A stretch of DNA of 64,000 nt from CAWANP01 sp963783445. Lineage in GTDB: Bacteria; Chloroflexota; Anaerolineae; JAAYZQ01. Where the stretch lies: the NCBI GenBank assembly GCA_963783445.1, contig CAWANP010000009.1:124001-188000 (forward strand), in the 5' to 3' direction. The notes below the pieces were generated by a model, which saw only the letters and a list, made by a program, of their open reading frames with translations, was not told the origin of the DNA and ran no database searches. Positions 8,637 to 18,457 of this stretch are shown one piece after another. Both the position numbers and the translations under genes were made by a program. Numbering within the stretch: position 1 is the first letter of the stretch; every line of letters begins with the position of its first letter.

Positions 8637-10545
8637 CTACGCAGCCAAGACGATCTCCTTCTCCGCCCCAAACTGCGTCTCGTACAGGTGGGCGTACAGC
8701 CCGCCCAGCGCCAGCAGTTCATCGTGCGTCCCCTCCTCCACCAGCCGGCCCTCGTCCAGCACCAGGATCTTGTCCGCTGCCAGGATGGTGGACAGCCGGT
8801 GGGCGATGACCAGGCTGGTGCGCCCTTCGAAGAGAGGCTCCAGGGCCGCCTGGATCAGCGCCTCGCTTTCGGAGTCCAGGTGCGAGGTGGCCTCGTCCAG
8901 GATCAGGATGCAGGGGTCCTTGAGGATCACGCGGGCGATGGCCAGCCGCTGCTTCTCCCCGCCGCTCAGGCGGTAGCCCCGCTCGCCGACCATCGGTATC
9001 ATAGCCATCGGGCAGCCCGGCGATGAAATCGTGGATGTTGGCCGCCCGGCAGGCCGCCTCCAGTTCTTCCTGGGTGGCATCGGGGCGGGCGTACAGCAGG
9101 TTGGCCCGCACGGTGTCGTGGAACAGGTAGGTCTCCTGGGTGACCATGCCGATCTGGTGGGCCAGCGACTCCTGGGTCACGTCCCGCAGGTCGTGGCCGT
9201 CGACCGTGATCCGGCCCTCGCTGGGTCGTACAGGCGGGGCAGCAGGTAGGTGATCGTCGTCTTGCCCGCGCCGCTGGGCCCAACCAGCGCGACCAGTTGT
9301 CCTGGCTGGATCTCAAAGCTCAGATCGCGCAGCGCCCAGCGGCGGCTGGCACGCCGGACCAACGGTCGCCTCCAGGCTCGTCGCCATTCTTCCCCGGCTC
9401 GGCAGGGTCCACTTCTGGCTCATCGTCCTCCGTCCAGGTAGCTGAAGGACACGTCCTCGAACCGCACGCGACCCTCCACATCGCCCAGAGCGACGGCCTG
9501 CGGCGAGTCCTCGATCTCTACCGGCAGGTCCAGGTACTCAAAGACCCGCTCAAAGCTGACCATGGAGGTGGCAAACTCGACCTGGACGTTGGTCAGCGCC
9601 GAGATGGGGCCGTAGAGCCGCACCAGGTAGGCGGCAAAGGCCACGATGGTGCCCACGGTGATAGCGCCTCCCAGCACCATGTAGCCGCCGACCCAGTAGA
9701 TCAGGGCCGTGCCGATGGCGCCGGCAATGCCCAGCCCCATAAAGAACCAGCGGCCCACCAGCGCCCGCCGCACGCCGATGTCGCGCACGTTGCGGTTGGT
9801 CTCGCGAAAGCGGCCCACCTCCTGGCGCTGGCGGCCAAAGGTCTTGACCAGCAGCGCGCCGTTGATGCCCAACGTCTCGCTGATGATGTTGCTCATGTCG
9901 GCGTTGTACTCCATCGCCTGGCGGCGGATTGTGCGCAGGATCCGGCCCACCCGGCGGGCCGGCAGGAGGAAGAGGGGCAGCACGACGACCGACAGCAGGG
10001 CCAGCCGCCACTCGATGGAGATCATCACCGCCAGCGTGGTGATCAGGGTGATGCTGTTGGTCACGATGTTGGGCAGCGTGCCCGTCACGGCGTTCTGGGC
10101 GCCAACCACATCGTTGTTGAAGCGGGAGACGATCTCGCCCGACTTGGTGTGGGTAAAGAAGCGCAGCGACATGCGCTGCAGGTGCTCGTACATCTCCTGG
10201 CGCAGGTCAAAGATAATGCCCTCGCCCACCCGGGCGCTCAGATAGCGCTGCCCCACGCCGATGAGGCCGCTGATCAGCGGGATGGCGATCATGCCCAGGG
10301 CCAGCAGGTTCAGCCGGGCATAGTCCTGGTTGGGCAGCACGTTGTCGATCAGGTCCCGGTATAGCAGTGGGGGGATCAGCCCCAGGAGAGCGATGGCCAC
10401 GATGGCCACCAGCATCACGATCATGACCAGGCCAATAGGGCCGGGCATAGGCCAGCACCCGGCGCATCAGCTGCCGGTCGACGCGCGCCCGACCCTTCGA
10501 TTCATCGTACCTGAGGTAACTCCACCAGCCGCCGCCATGCATCAT
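8637..10545 (-). CDS. ABC exporter, fused membrane and ATPase domains (MsbA/multidrug type, frame broken)
   Basis: A half-transporter of about 630 residues. The membrane domain (10545 to about 9540) has hydrophobic helices beginning IGLVMIVMLVAIVAIALLGL and the exporter signature FFTHTKSGEIVSRFNNDV. An acidic linker follows near 9420-9380. The ATPase domain then has Walker A LVGPSGAGKTTI, the Q-loop region HQIGMVTQETYLF, signature LSGGEKQRLAIAR, Walker B CILILDEATSHLD and the H-loop VIAHRLST. Breaks lie near 10450, 9425, 9360, 9225 and 9000. Those I resolved are mostly net +1, with one -1 in a C run. AAGGAG precedes the ATG. A 14-base palindrome overlaps its promoter region, suggesting repressor control. 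The substrate is unknown; lipid or drug export is likely. Confidence 0.85.
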
Positions 10546-10570
10546 TCGCTACTTACTCCTTGTATATAAT

Positions 10571-10584
10571 ATGTCATATGACAT
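10571..10584. promoter_or_regulatory. 14-base palindrome, candidate repressor operator
   Basis: ATGTCATATGACAT is a perfect dyad located 26-39 bases upstream of the ABC exporter start. It overlaps a TATTAT/TATATA -10-like sequence on the minus strand. PadR-type regulators of multidrug ABC exporters recognise ATGT-spacer-ACAT dyads, so such a repressor is possible. No regulator gene is adjacent. Confidence 0.4.
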
Positions 10585-10593
10585 TTGCTAAAG

Positions 10594-10866
10594 CCGGGTG
10601 CCCCGGCGATAATTAGGCAGTTCGGCATGGGCCGGACTGCGGGCATACCGGGCAAGTCTGTTGCTCCTTACCGAGCTGGCTGTGACCAGCAGTCAGCTAC
10701 GTCTCGGAAAGTTTGACTCCCGGTCTCCTTGGGGATCAACGTCTGACATCGCACGATGCCCCTACCTCCGCCGAGCTGCGGGGTAGCAGCCCGCAGAACC
10801 TCTCAACGGAGCATGAGGGCTGATTTGCCGCAAGGATGCCGCTCCAGGGAGCGCCGGGGCACCCGG
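10594..10866 (+). ncRNA. structured 5' noncoding region of the IS110 element, candidate bridge RNA
   Basis: A 273-base segment is closed by a perfect 15-base inverted repeat, 10594-10608 with 10852-10866. Inside I see further hairpins. 10617-10626 pairs with 10631-10640 (10 pairs, one G-U). A compound stem around 10671-10707 has its apical part at 10679-10690. 10762-10771 pairs with 10778-10786. GGAGC near 10808 pairs with GCTCC near 10841. IS110 elements express a structured noncoding RNA from the region beside the recombinase gene; its loops pair with target and donor DNA. Position directly upstream of the recombinase fits that role. Guide loops were not assigned. Confidence 0.55.
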
Positions 10867-10912
10867 ATGGACCGCTGGCTGTTTGTTCTGTCTCGATGAA
10901 AGGAGATCATCT

Positions 10913-12211
10913 ATGACCACCAATCGTTTGCAGGCCGGCATTGACTTCAGTCAGAAGAAAGCAGACTTCTGCTTACTGTTCCCTGATGGCCGGCCCCTTG
11001 AACAGCATCGGTCCTTCGACAACTCTCTGCCTGGCTACTCGCTGGCCAAGGCCCTCATGATCGATGCTCTGCAAACCTACCAATTCGACGGCCTGGATGT
11101 ATCAGGGGAAGCGACTGGCTTCCTGTGGTTGCCCTTCTTCAACCAGCTCGCCGCTGATCCTGACCTGGAAGCCTACGATCTGAACCTCTTCCTTCTCAAC
11201 CCACGCTGGGTCAAGTGGTTCAAGAAGTGCTTTCCACAAGACGACAAGACTGACCAGAAGGACTCCTTCTACATCGCCGACCGTACTCGTACCCGGCGCC
11301 CTGACGTGACTTGGTCCCCTCAACTGAACACGCTGCCGCTGCGCTTCTACACCCGCCTCCGCTTCCATCTGGTCCAGAACCTGGCCCGAGAGAAATGCTA
11401 CTTCTCTGCTTTTCTCTTCCTCAAAGCCAGTTCCTATCGCCGGCTCAAGCCCTTCTCCGACGTCTTTGGCGTCACCAGCCGCCAGGTGTTATCCGAGTAC
11501 ACCACCCTCGACGAGCTAGCTGCCATTCCTGTCGAAGATTTGGCCCAGACCTTGCACGAAATGAGCGGACATCATCTCCCCGACCCCTTCGACAACGCCC
11601 GCAAGCTCCACCGGGTGGCCGTCGAGAGCTTCCCTCTGCCCGATGCTTTGGCCTTGCCGGTGCACCGTATCCTGGACCTCACCCTGGAACATATCCGTTT
11701 CTTGGAAGGCCAGATCGCCCTGGTCGAGGACTGGATCACCGCCGAAGTCCAGCTCCAGCCCGCCATCATGAAACTGGCGACCATTCCTGGCGTCGGCCCG
11801 GTCTTCTCCAGCGGAAACGGCGCCGAAATCGGCGACACCCAGCGCTTCCTGCAAGCACAGAAGTGGGACAAGAAACGTAAGCGCTATCGTCCCAGAAACC
11901 TCCGCGACGCCGAAGATGCCGTCGCCAAGATAGCCGGTCTGTGGTGGCCTCGTTCCAATTCCGGTGACTTTGAAGCTGAAGACCGCCGTATGGCCAAGAC
12001 CGGCAACCGCTACTTGCGCTATTACCTCATCCAGGCAGCCAACCTCATGCGCCAGCATATCCCGGAATACACGGCATTCTATCGCCGCAAGTATCGGGAA
12101 GCGTCCAAGCACCATCACAAGCGGGCTCTGGTCCTCACCGCGCGCAAGAGCGTAGGACTTGTTGTCGGGCTGCTACACCGCAACGAGACCTATCGCCCCA
12201 AGGAGGTGTAG
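10913..12211 (+). CDS. IS110-family transposase/recombinase
   Basis: This 432-residue recombinase has the N-terminal RuvC-like DEDD domain: GIDFSQKKADF gives the first Asp, VSGEATGF the Glu, and DDKTDQKDSFYIAD the Asp pair. The C-terminal transposase_20-type domain contains IPGVGPVFSSGNGAEIGD, where the serine nucleophile region is expected, and the tail KTGNRYLRYYLIQAA. The frame opens at 10883, but the ATG at 10913 follows AAAGGAGAT at a normal distance. The gene is intact although neighbours are broken, so the element could be active. The upstream structured RNA is the natural specificity partner. Confidence 0.92.
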   Translation: MTTNRLQAGIDFSQKKADFCLLFPDGRPLEQHRSFDNSLPGYSLAKALMIDALQTYQFDGLDVSGEATGFLWLPFFNQLAADPDLEAYDLNLFLLNPRWVKWFKKCFPQDDKTDQKDSFYIADRTRTRRPDVTWSPQLNTLPLRFYTRLRFHLVQNLAREKCYFSAFLFLKASSYRRLKPFSDVFGVTSRQVLSEYTTLDELAAIPVEDLAQTLHEMSGHHLPDPFDNARKLHRVAVESFPLPDALALPVHRILDLTLEHIRFLEGQIALVEDWITAEVQLQPAIMKLATIPGVGPVFSSGNGAEIGDTQRFLQAQKWDKKRKRYRPRNLRDAEDAVAKIAGLWWPRSNSGDFEAEDRRMAKTGNRYLRYYLIQAANLMRQHIPEYTAFYRRKYREASKHHHKRALVLTARKSVGLVVGLLHRNETYRPKEV

Positions 12212-12808
12212 ACAGATCAAGTCTCGCTCCATCGGCCGTCGCACACGACCCAGGCAGTCTTGTGCACCTGGGTCAACTCAGCGAATCATCGGTCGCCATA
12301 GACTTGCTGATTCGCCTCCCTTGTCGAAAAATCGACGTGGGCAGGTCTAGCCGAGTACGTATCGAAAATGCCTGTTAAAGTCCATTGTGCGGCTCAGATT
12401 GGGTCTTGACTTTTACCGCACTCTTTATCCACCAACAGGGCAAGCCCATCTTCCCACGGGGTCGTTTTCTTGGCCCGAAAAAAGCCCCCCGTGGGGCCTC
12501 CTTCGGACAACGTCGCCACTGAGGACATTCTCAGAAACCGCAAGGGGGACGATGTGTCACTGCCAGTGTAGCCACAGATCATCACCCTGTCAAATCCGCA
12601 CGCCACCGCCTCGAACCCGGACGGTTTCTGGCCCGGCCCGAACGCCGTCAGGGCTGTGACATCGTCGTTCAGTTTTGCAGGTGCGACGGGCCAGCCTCCA
12701 AGGTAAAACGACGACGGACGACCAACGACAGACGACGCAGAGCAGAGAGCCCCGTCGTCTGTCGTCTATGGTCGTCGTCCATTGTCTACCGTCTACCGTC
12801 CCTCGTCG
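12212..12808. other. noncoding right flank of the IS element and protease downstream region
   Basis: About 600 bases without a supported gene. The first 140 bases hold IS-flank hairpins. 12390-12660 shows no conserved reading frame. 12700-12805 is low-complexity CGTC/GACG sequence forming a long imperfect hairpin. Confidence 0.6.
12717..12774. repeat. GACGACG/CGTCGTC imperfect palindrome
   Basis: The left arm around 12717-12737 (ACGACAGACGACG at its inner end) is complementary to 12753-12774 (CGTCGTCTGTCGT), with a loop near 12738-12752. Further TCTACCGTC repeats follow. It lies just past the protease stop on the minus strand, so it may serve as its terminator or be a dispersed intergenic repeat. 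Confidence 0.5.
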
Positions 12809-13705
12809 CTATCCCCGCTCGCCGATGACGACATCCAGGGCCTGCACCTGTCCGGCGCGCACGATACGCACCGGCACCGAGTCGCCGGCCCGGTCGCCGC
12901 TCAGCAGCGCCTGCAGGGCATCGTGATGGGGCACCGGCTGGCCATCGAGGGAGACGATGGTGTCACCCAAGAGCAGTCCCCCGGCTTCGGCGGCGCTGCC
13001 GGGCTTGACCTGCACCAAGAGCAGGCCGGTTTCCTGGCCGAGCTGCTCCGCCAGGTTCGCCGGTAGGCGAACCGGCTGGATGCCGATGCCCAGGTAGCCG
13101 CGGCGCACGCGGCCATGGGCCAGGATCGTCTCCACCACGCGCTGCACAGTTGCGGACGGCACCGTCAAGCTGACGCCACGCAGCAGCGCCGAGGTGTTGA
13201 GTCCCAGCAGGTGGCCGCCGGCGTCGACCAGCGGTCCGCCCGAGAAACCAGGATACATGACCACGTCTGCCTGCAAGTAGCGGTCCAGTTTCCCGCCGGC
13301 CGGTGTGCGCCAGTCCTGGCCCAGGGCGCTGACGATGCCCAACGAGGCCTGGATCGATTGGCCAGGCCGGCCCAGGGCCAGCACGAGGTGGCCCACACGC
13401 AGATCATCCGCCGGGGCCCATGTGGGCGGGGTCAATCCTCCAGCCTCGGCTCGCAGCACGGCCAGGTCCGTTGTCGGATCGCGGCCAACGAGCGTCGCCG
13501 GTACAGACTGGCCGTCCGGCAGGCCCACGCTGATACCCTCGTCCCGCCGCACCACGTGATGGGCAGAGACGATGATCCCATCCTCCGACCAGACAACGCC
13601 TGTTGCCGGCAGCCGGCGCCGGGCCTCAACCCGTACAGCGCTCCCGCCCCCTGTCTCGACCACGCCGGCCATAGCCGCCGATAGATTGCTCAACAATTCT
13701 GCCAT
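12809..13705 (-). CDS. trypsin-like serine protease with PDZ domain (HtrA/DegP-like)
   Basis: A 298-residue protein. The protease domain shows the triad in order: His in IVSAHHVV, Asp in RDPTTDLAVLR, and Ser in PGFSGGPLVD. A C-terminal PDZ domain (GYLGIGIQPV through TIVSLDGQPV, residues about 200-295) follows. Unlike classic periplasmic HtrA, there is no signal peptide or membrane anchor at the N-terminus (MAELLSNLSAAMAGVV), so it is likely cytoplasmic or uses an unrecognised export route. GGGAGG lies upstream of the ATG. The role is probably protein quality control, which is family knowledge and not shown here. The frame is intact. Confidence 0.88.
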   Translation of the reverse strand: MAELLSNLSAAMAGVVETGGGSAVRVEARRRLPATGVVWSEDGIIVSAHHVVRRDEGISVGLPDGQSVPATLVGRDPTTDLAVLRAEAGGLTPPTWAPADDLRVGHLVLALGRPGQSIQASLGIVSALGQDWRTPAGGKLDRYLQADVVMYPGFSGGPLVDAGGHLLGLNTSALLRGVSLTVPSATVQRVVETILAHGRVRRGYLGIGIQPVRLPANLAEQLGQETGLLLVQVKPGSAAEAGGLLLGDTIVSLDGQPVPHHDALQALLSGDRAGDSVPVRIVRAGQVQALDVVIGERG

Positions 13706-13763
13706 ACCTCAACCTCCCATTTCTGTTTTGCTTGCCCACCAGTATCAGCAAACCGCAGTATCC

Positions 13764-13840
13764 GTTCGTAGTAGGCGCTTCAGCGCCATTCTTCCTAGCA
13801 TTCTTGCGCAAATCAGGGAGATGAATTCCCCACTACGAAC
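13764..13840. repeat. REP-like intergenic element
   Basis: Outer arms GTTCGTAGT (13764-13772) and ACTACGAAC (13832-13840) form a 9-base-pair inverted repeat. Inside is the perfect palindrome GGCGCTTCAGCGCC (13774-13787). The compact 77-base palindromic unit between two genes looks like a dispersed repetitive or non-autonomous element. Copy number cannot be judged from this window. Confidence 0.45.
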
Positions 13841-13872
13841 CTTTGTTTCATCTGAGTATAGCAGATGAAGGC

Positions 13873-13905
13873 TCCCGGCACATCCCCCTTATGGGGGGGC
13901 CGGGA
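13873..13905 (-). terminator. hairpin downstream of the response-regulator gene
   Basis: TCCCGGC (13873-13879) pairs with GCCGGGA (13899-13905), and an inner CCCCC/GGGGG stem closes it. It lies about 45 bases past the stop of the minus-strand regulator. There is no strong T tract. Confidence 0.45.
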
Positions 13906-13947
13906 CCTGGAGGAATGGCTAGGGTAGTCCTGGAAGAAGGGAGGAGA

Positions 13948-14569
13948 CTAGAGGACAAGCAACCCCATGCGGGTAGCCCGGACGACGGCCTCGGTGCGGC
14001 TCTGGGCCCCCAGCTTGCCCAAAATGGCGTTGACGTGAAACTTGACCGTGTGGTCGCTGATGCCGAGTTGCAGGGCGATGGCCTTGTTCGACAGACCGTC
14101 GGCCAGGAGATGGAGGACCTCTTCTTCCCGGGGCGTCAGGGCCTCGACCAGGGGCTCGTCCTCCCAATCCCTGGCCGGCAGGATGGCCGGGGCCAGGGTA
14201 GGGTCGAGTACCACCAAGCCCTGGGCAACAGCCCGCAGCGCGGCCGTCACCTTCTCAGGATCGCGAGTCCCGGAGCAGCAGCCCCTGGGCTCCCGCGCTC
14301 CAAATATCGGCGACCAGGGCATCGTCGGGCAGCAGCGCGAGGATAGGTAGGACGTCGCCGGAAAGATCGTGCAGAGGGCCAGGGTCCGCGTCCCAACCCA
14401 GGTCCCATAGGACAACGTCGGGCTGGTACACGGCAGCGTCGCCGGCCAGATCCAATCCTGGAGCAACTAGCCCAGCGACGATGCATCCTTCCTGATCGGC
14501 CAGCAGAGCCGCCAGCCCGGCCCGGGCCAGCGGATCGTCGGCCACAACGAGTACCCGTATCTCATCCAT
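13948..14569 (-). CDS. NarL/LuxR-family response regulator (frame broken)
   Basis: The N-terminal receiver starts MDEIRVLVVADDPLARAGLA and has the phospho-acceptor region DVVLWDLGWD, where the usual DxxMP is altered. The C-terminal LuxR helix-turn-helix reads ALTPREEEVLHLLADGLSNK and ISDHTVKFHVNAILGKLGA. One break near 14265 separates LLLRDS from DPEKVTAALR; deleting one C restores a normal 207-residue protein. No kinase gene is adjacent. It is divergent from the methyltransferase gene with a shared 135-base upstream region. The DNA-binding domain is unambiguous, while the atypical receiver may be a pseudo-receiver. Confidence 0.82.
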
Positions 14570-14629
14570 ACTGTTTTACGCCCGCGACTGGAGCGGTTCT
14601 CCTGAAACCGGTCCAGTCTGAATTCCAGC

Positions 14630-14656
14630 TTGACCGATAGGTTACAATTATATAAG
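14630..14656 (+). promoter_or_regulatory. possible promoter of the methyltransferase gene
   Basis: TTGACC (14630-14635) and TATAAG (14651-14656) lie in an AT-rich stretch upstream of the methyltransferase. The 15-base spacer is short, so the exact -10 is uncertain. Confidence 0.4.
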
Positions 14657-14705
14657 ATACCTGCCAGATTGGCAATGTCAGGCACAAGCGTACGGGAGAG
14701 GAAAA

Positions 14706-15269
14706 ATGGGCTACTTTGACGACAGGAAACACGCGGAAGAGTATATCGAGATGGTCGAAGGATATGATGGCCGGGAACTGATCGAGGTCCTGCAAAAGTA
14801 TTTGCCAGAGGGCGCGACATTGCTTGAACTGGGGATGGGACCGGGCACGGATCTGGATCTGCTCAGCCAGTCCTATCAGGTGACGGGATCGGACAGCGCC
14901 CAGGCATTTCTCGACATTTATCGCGAACAGAACGACGGGGCCGACTTGATACTGCTGGATGCCGCGACCCTCGACACAGACAGGAAATTCGACGGCATCT
15001 ACTCAAACAAGGTGCTGCACCATCTGACAGAAGATGAGATGGTGCAATCCCTGCTCGGACAAAAAGCTGCCCTCAACCCACAAGGCATCTTGTTCCATTC
15101 CTTCTGGTATGGGGACAAGGAAGAGTTCCTCCATGGATTGCGCTTCAGATACTACACGGAAGAGATGCTGCTGCGAATTGTTGAGCCGCATTTTGAGGTA
15201 CTGGCCATGGAGAGATACACAGAGATGGAGAAAGATGACTCTGTCTATCTCGTGCTCCGAAAACGATAG
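14706..15269 (+). CDS. class I SAM-dependent methyltransferase
   Basis: A 187-residue methyltransferase of the minimal Rossmann type. Motif I is TLLELGMGPGTDLDLL, the SAM-binding glycine loop. The acidic end of strand beta2 is VTGSDSA, followed by LILLDAATL and the post-motif segment FDGIYSNKVLHHL. The C-terminal part, YYTEEMLLRIVEPHFEVLAM, resembles small cytosolic methyltransferases of unknown substrate. GGGAGAGG precedes the ATG. It is monocistronic, with the pgl gene converging from the right. The frame is intact. Confidence 0.88.
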   Translation: MGYFDDRKHAEEYIEMVEGYDGRELIEVLQKYLPEGATLLELGMGPGTDLDLLSQSYQVTGSDSAQAFLDIYREQNDGADLILLDAATLDTDRKFDGIYSNKVLHHLTEDEMVQSLLGQKAALNPQGILFHSFWYGDKEEFLHGLRFRYYTEEMLLRIVEPHFEVLAMERYTEMEKDDSVYLVLRKR

Positions 15270-15305
15270 AGGCAGCGCAGATCTCGGCTAGCGCATCAGG
15301 CGCTG

Positions 15306-16055
15306 CTAACGCAGCGGGCGCAGCGATTGCTCCAGTTGGCTCGCCGCCCCGGCGTCCAGAAACCAGGTGAGCGCGCCCGCCGTGGGGCGGATCCTCCGGG
15401 CGGGCAGGCCTCCACCATCCCCCACTAGTACAGCCTGCACGATATCAGCCTTGGCGCGACCTGTGACCAGGAACCAGATATGCCGCGCGGTGTTGATGGC
15501 CGGCAGGGTGAGGGTCACCCGGCTGGCCGGGCGGCCCTCGTAGTGGGCTTCCACGGCCAGAGCCAGCCGCTCGGTCTCCTGCAGCGCGGCTGACCCGGGA
15601 AAGAGTGAGGCCGTATGGCCATCGCCACCTACCCCCAATAGCACCAGGTCAAAGCGGGCCCGCGGCCCGCAAAAGTAATCGTTCAGATCCCGTTCGTAGG
15701 CCCTCGCTGCCGCCAGGGGCTCAAGCTCGCCCCGCACCCGGTGGACGTTGCTGGCGGGGATGGGTACGTGGTCGAGCAGCGTATCGCAGGCCAGCCGGTA
15801 GTTGCTGCCCGGTTCATCGGGAGGCACGCAGCGCTCGTCGCCCCAGAAGATGTGGACCTGCGCCCAGGGGATCTGCCCCCGGGTTGGTTCAAGGGCAAGC
15901 AGCCGGTACAGCGCCCCTGGGGTCGATCCCCCGGACAGCGCGACGCTAAATCTCCCTCTTGACGCTACTGCCTCGCGGGCCAGATCAGTAAAGCGCTGAA
16001 CCGCCTCGCGGGCCAGCACCGGCGGGTCTAAAAAGATCACGATCTCGGGATCCAT
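15306..16055 (-). CDS. pgl: 6-phosphogluconolactonase
   Basis: A 249-residue enzyme that hydrolyses 6-phosphogluconolactone to 6-phosphogluconate, the second step of the oxidative pentose-phosphate pathway. FSVALSGGSTPGALYRLL is the phosphate-binding loop, VHIFWGDERCVPPDEPGSNY the conserved central motif, and LLGVGGDGHTASLFPGS the catalytic His motif. A start at 16070 is possible, but the ATG at 16055 has GGAGGG upstream and overlaps the preceding GNAT stop as TGATG, indicating coupling. It is the last gene of the minus-strand sugar block, downstream of zwf, which makes its substrate. Confidence 0.94.
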   Translation of the reverse strand: MDPEIVIFLDPPVLAREAVQRFTDLAREAVASRGRFSVALSGGSTPGALYRLLALEPTRGQIPWAQVHIFWGDERCVPPDEPGSNYRLACDTLLDHVPIPASNVHRVRGELEPLAAARAYERDLNDYFCGPRARFDLVLLGVGGDGHTASLFPGSAALQETERLALAVEAHYEGRPASRVTLTLPAINTARHIWFLVTGRAKADIVQAVLVGDGGGLPARRIRPTAGALTWFLDAGAASQLEQSLRPLR

Positions 16056-16909
16056 CACAATTCCCTCCATAGAGCCGTCGCCTCACGCCCTACTTTCTCA
16101 AAACCAAAGCGATGGTATAGCCTTTGCGCCTGTTTGTTTTCTTCCTGCGTGTTGAGGGTGATGTGGCGCGCGCCAGCCAGTTGGAAAAAGCGCATCGCCT
16201 CCGCCATCAGCCTGGAGCCGATGCCCCTTCCCCACCAATCGGGGTGAACCGCCACACGGATCAGGTACCCGTGGCTCTGATCCCCTATGGAGCAATAGCA
16301 ATAGCCCACCACGGTATCAGCGGATGTCGCCACGACAAAGTAGGGCAGAGATTCTCTCCAGCGACTGAGCGATGCCAGCGAGTTGCGCCAGCGGGGATGA
16401 AAACTAGACGCGTCCAGCGCGACCAGCGCCCCATAGTCGGCGGGCTTGACGGGGCGGACTGTGACGTCCTGATTTCCCGCCATCGGAATCGACCAGCCGC
16501 TCTTCTCAAAGGTGACGATGTGGCTGATCAGACGGAAACCTCGTTCTTGGAGCGGATCCAGCAGCCATGCCGCCGATCCGGTATAGGAGAGGGCCGTGGC
16601 TCCCCCCTGCCGCAGATGGGCGGCACCGGGAGGCAGTAGATGATCCAGCCAGAACAAAACGTCCACTCCGTCGGCCAGGCCAGCAGCCGCCAGGCTGCCC
16701 TGCTGGGGGATGCGGACGGCCCAGGCCAGAAAGCCCTTGATCTGGCCGGACTCCTCGGCCAGCAGAAAGGGCTCTTGCGGCAAATAGTTCCCCAGAGAGG
16801 ACTCGCTGAATTGCAGGACCACCCGCTGCGCATCCGCCATCAACCGCTTCAACCGGCCTTCATCGGCCCGCGAAGCCTGGCGCACCAGCCATGACCCTCT
16901 CATCTGCAT
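16055..16909 (-). CDS. GNAT-family N-acetyltransferase, double domain
   Basis: A 284-residue protein. The C-terminal half is a clear GNAT domain with acetyl-CoA loop VAVHPDWWGRGIGSRLM and the following FFQLAGARHITLNTQEEN/LYHRFGFEKVG. The N-terminal half (residues about 8-140) is a weaker GNAT-like domain, giving the tandem arrangement seen in some actinobacterial and Chloroflexota proteins. It sits between zwf and pgl and is translationally coupled to pgl through TGATG. It is therefore co-expressed with the pentose-phosphate genes, but its acceptor is unknown. Confidence 0.85.
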   Translation of the reverse strand: MQMRGSWLVRQASRADEGRLKRLMADAQRVVLQFSESSLGNYLPQEPFLLAEESGQIKGFLAWAVRIPQQGSLAAAGLADGVDVLFWLDHLLPPGAAHLRQGGATALSYTGSAAWLLDPLQERGFRLISHIVTFEKSGWSIPMAGNQDVTVRPVKPADYGALVALDASSFHPRWRNSLASLSRWRESLPYFVVATSADTVVGYCYCSIGDQSHGYLIRVAVHPDWWGRGIGSRLMAEAMRFFQLAGARHITLNTQEENKQAQRLYHRFGFEKVGREATALWREL

Positions 16910-16930
16910 CTCATCCCACCCAGACCAATG

Positions 16931-18405
<1,475 letters not shown>

Positions 18406-18457
18406 TGCTTGTTTCTCCTTTGATCAGGGACAGGTCAGTGCCAGACACTTCTGTGTC

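Larger units (their letters stand above)
10590..12350 (+). mobile_element. IS110-family insertion sequence (ends approximate)
   Basis: The element comprises the structured left noncoding region, the recombinase gene and a right flank with hairpins (7-base-pair ACCCAGG/CCTGGGT near 12249-12274 and 8-base-pair GCGAATCA/TGATTCGC near 12280-12314). IS110 elements lack classical terminal inverted repeats and usually make no target duplication, so exact ends cannot be fixed from one copy. It sits between the ABC exporter and the protease without obviously breaking either gene. Confidence 0.6.

Noticed and set aside
9297..10364. 355-codon frame antisense to the ABC exporter
   Set aside because: His/Asp/Gln-rich shadow; the opposite strand carries complete ABC motifs.
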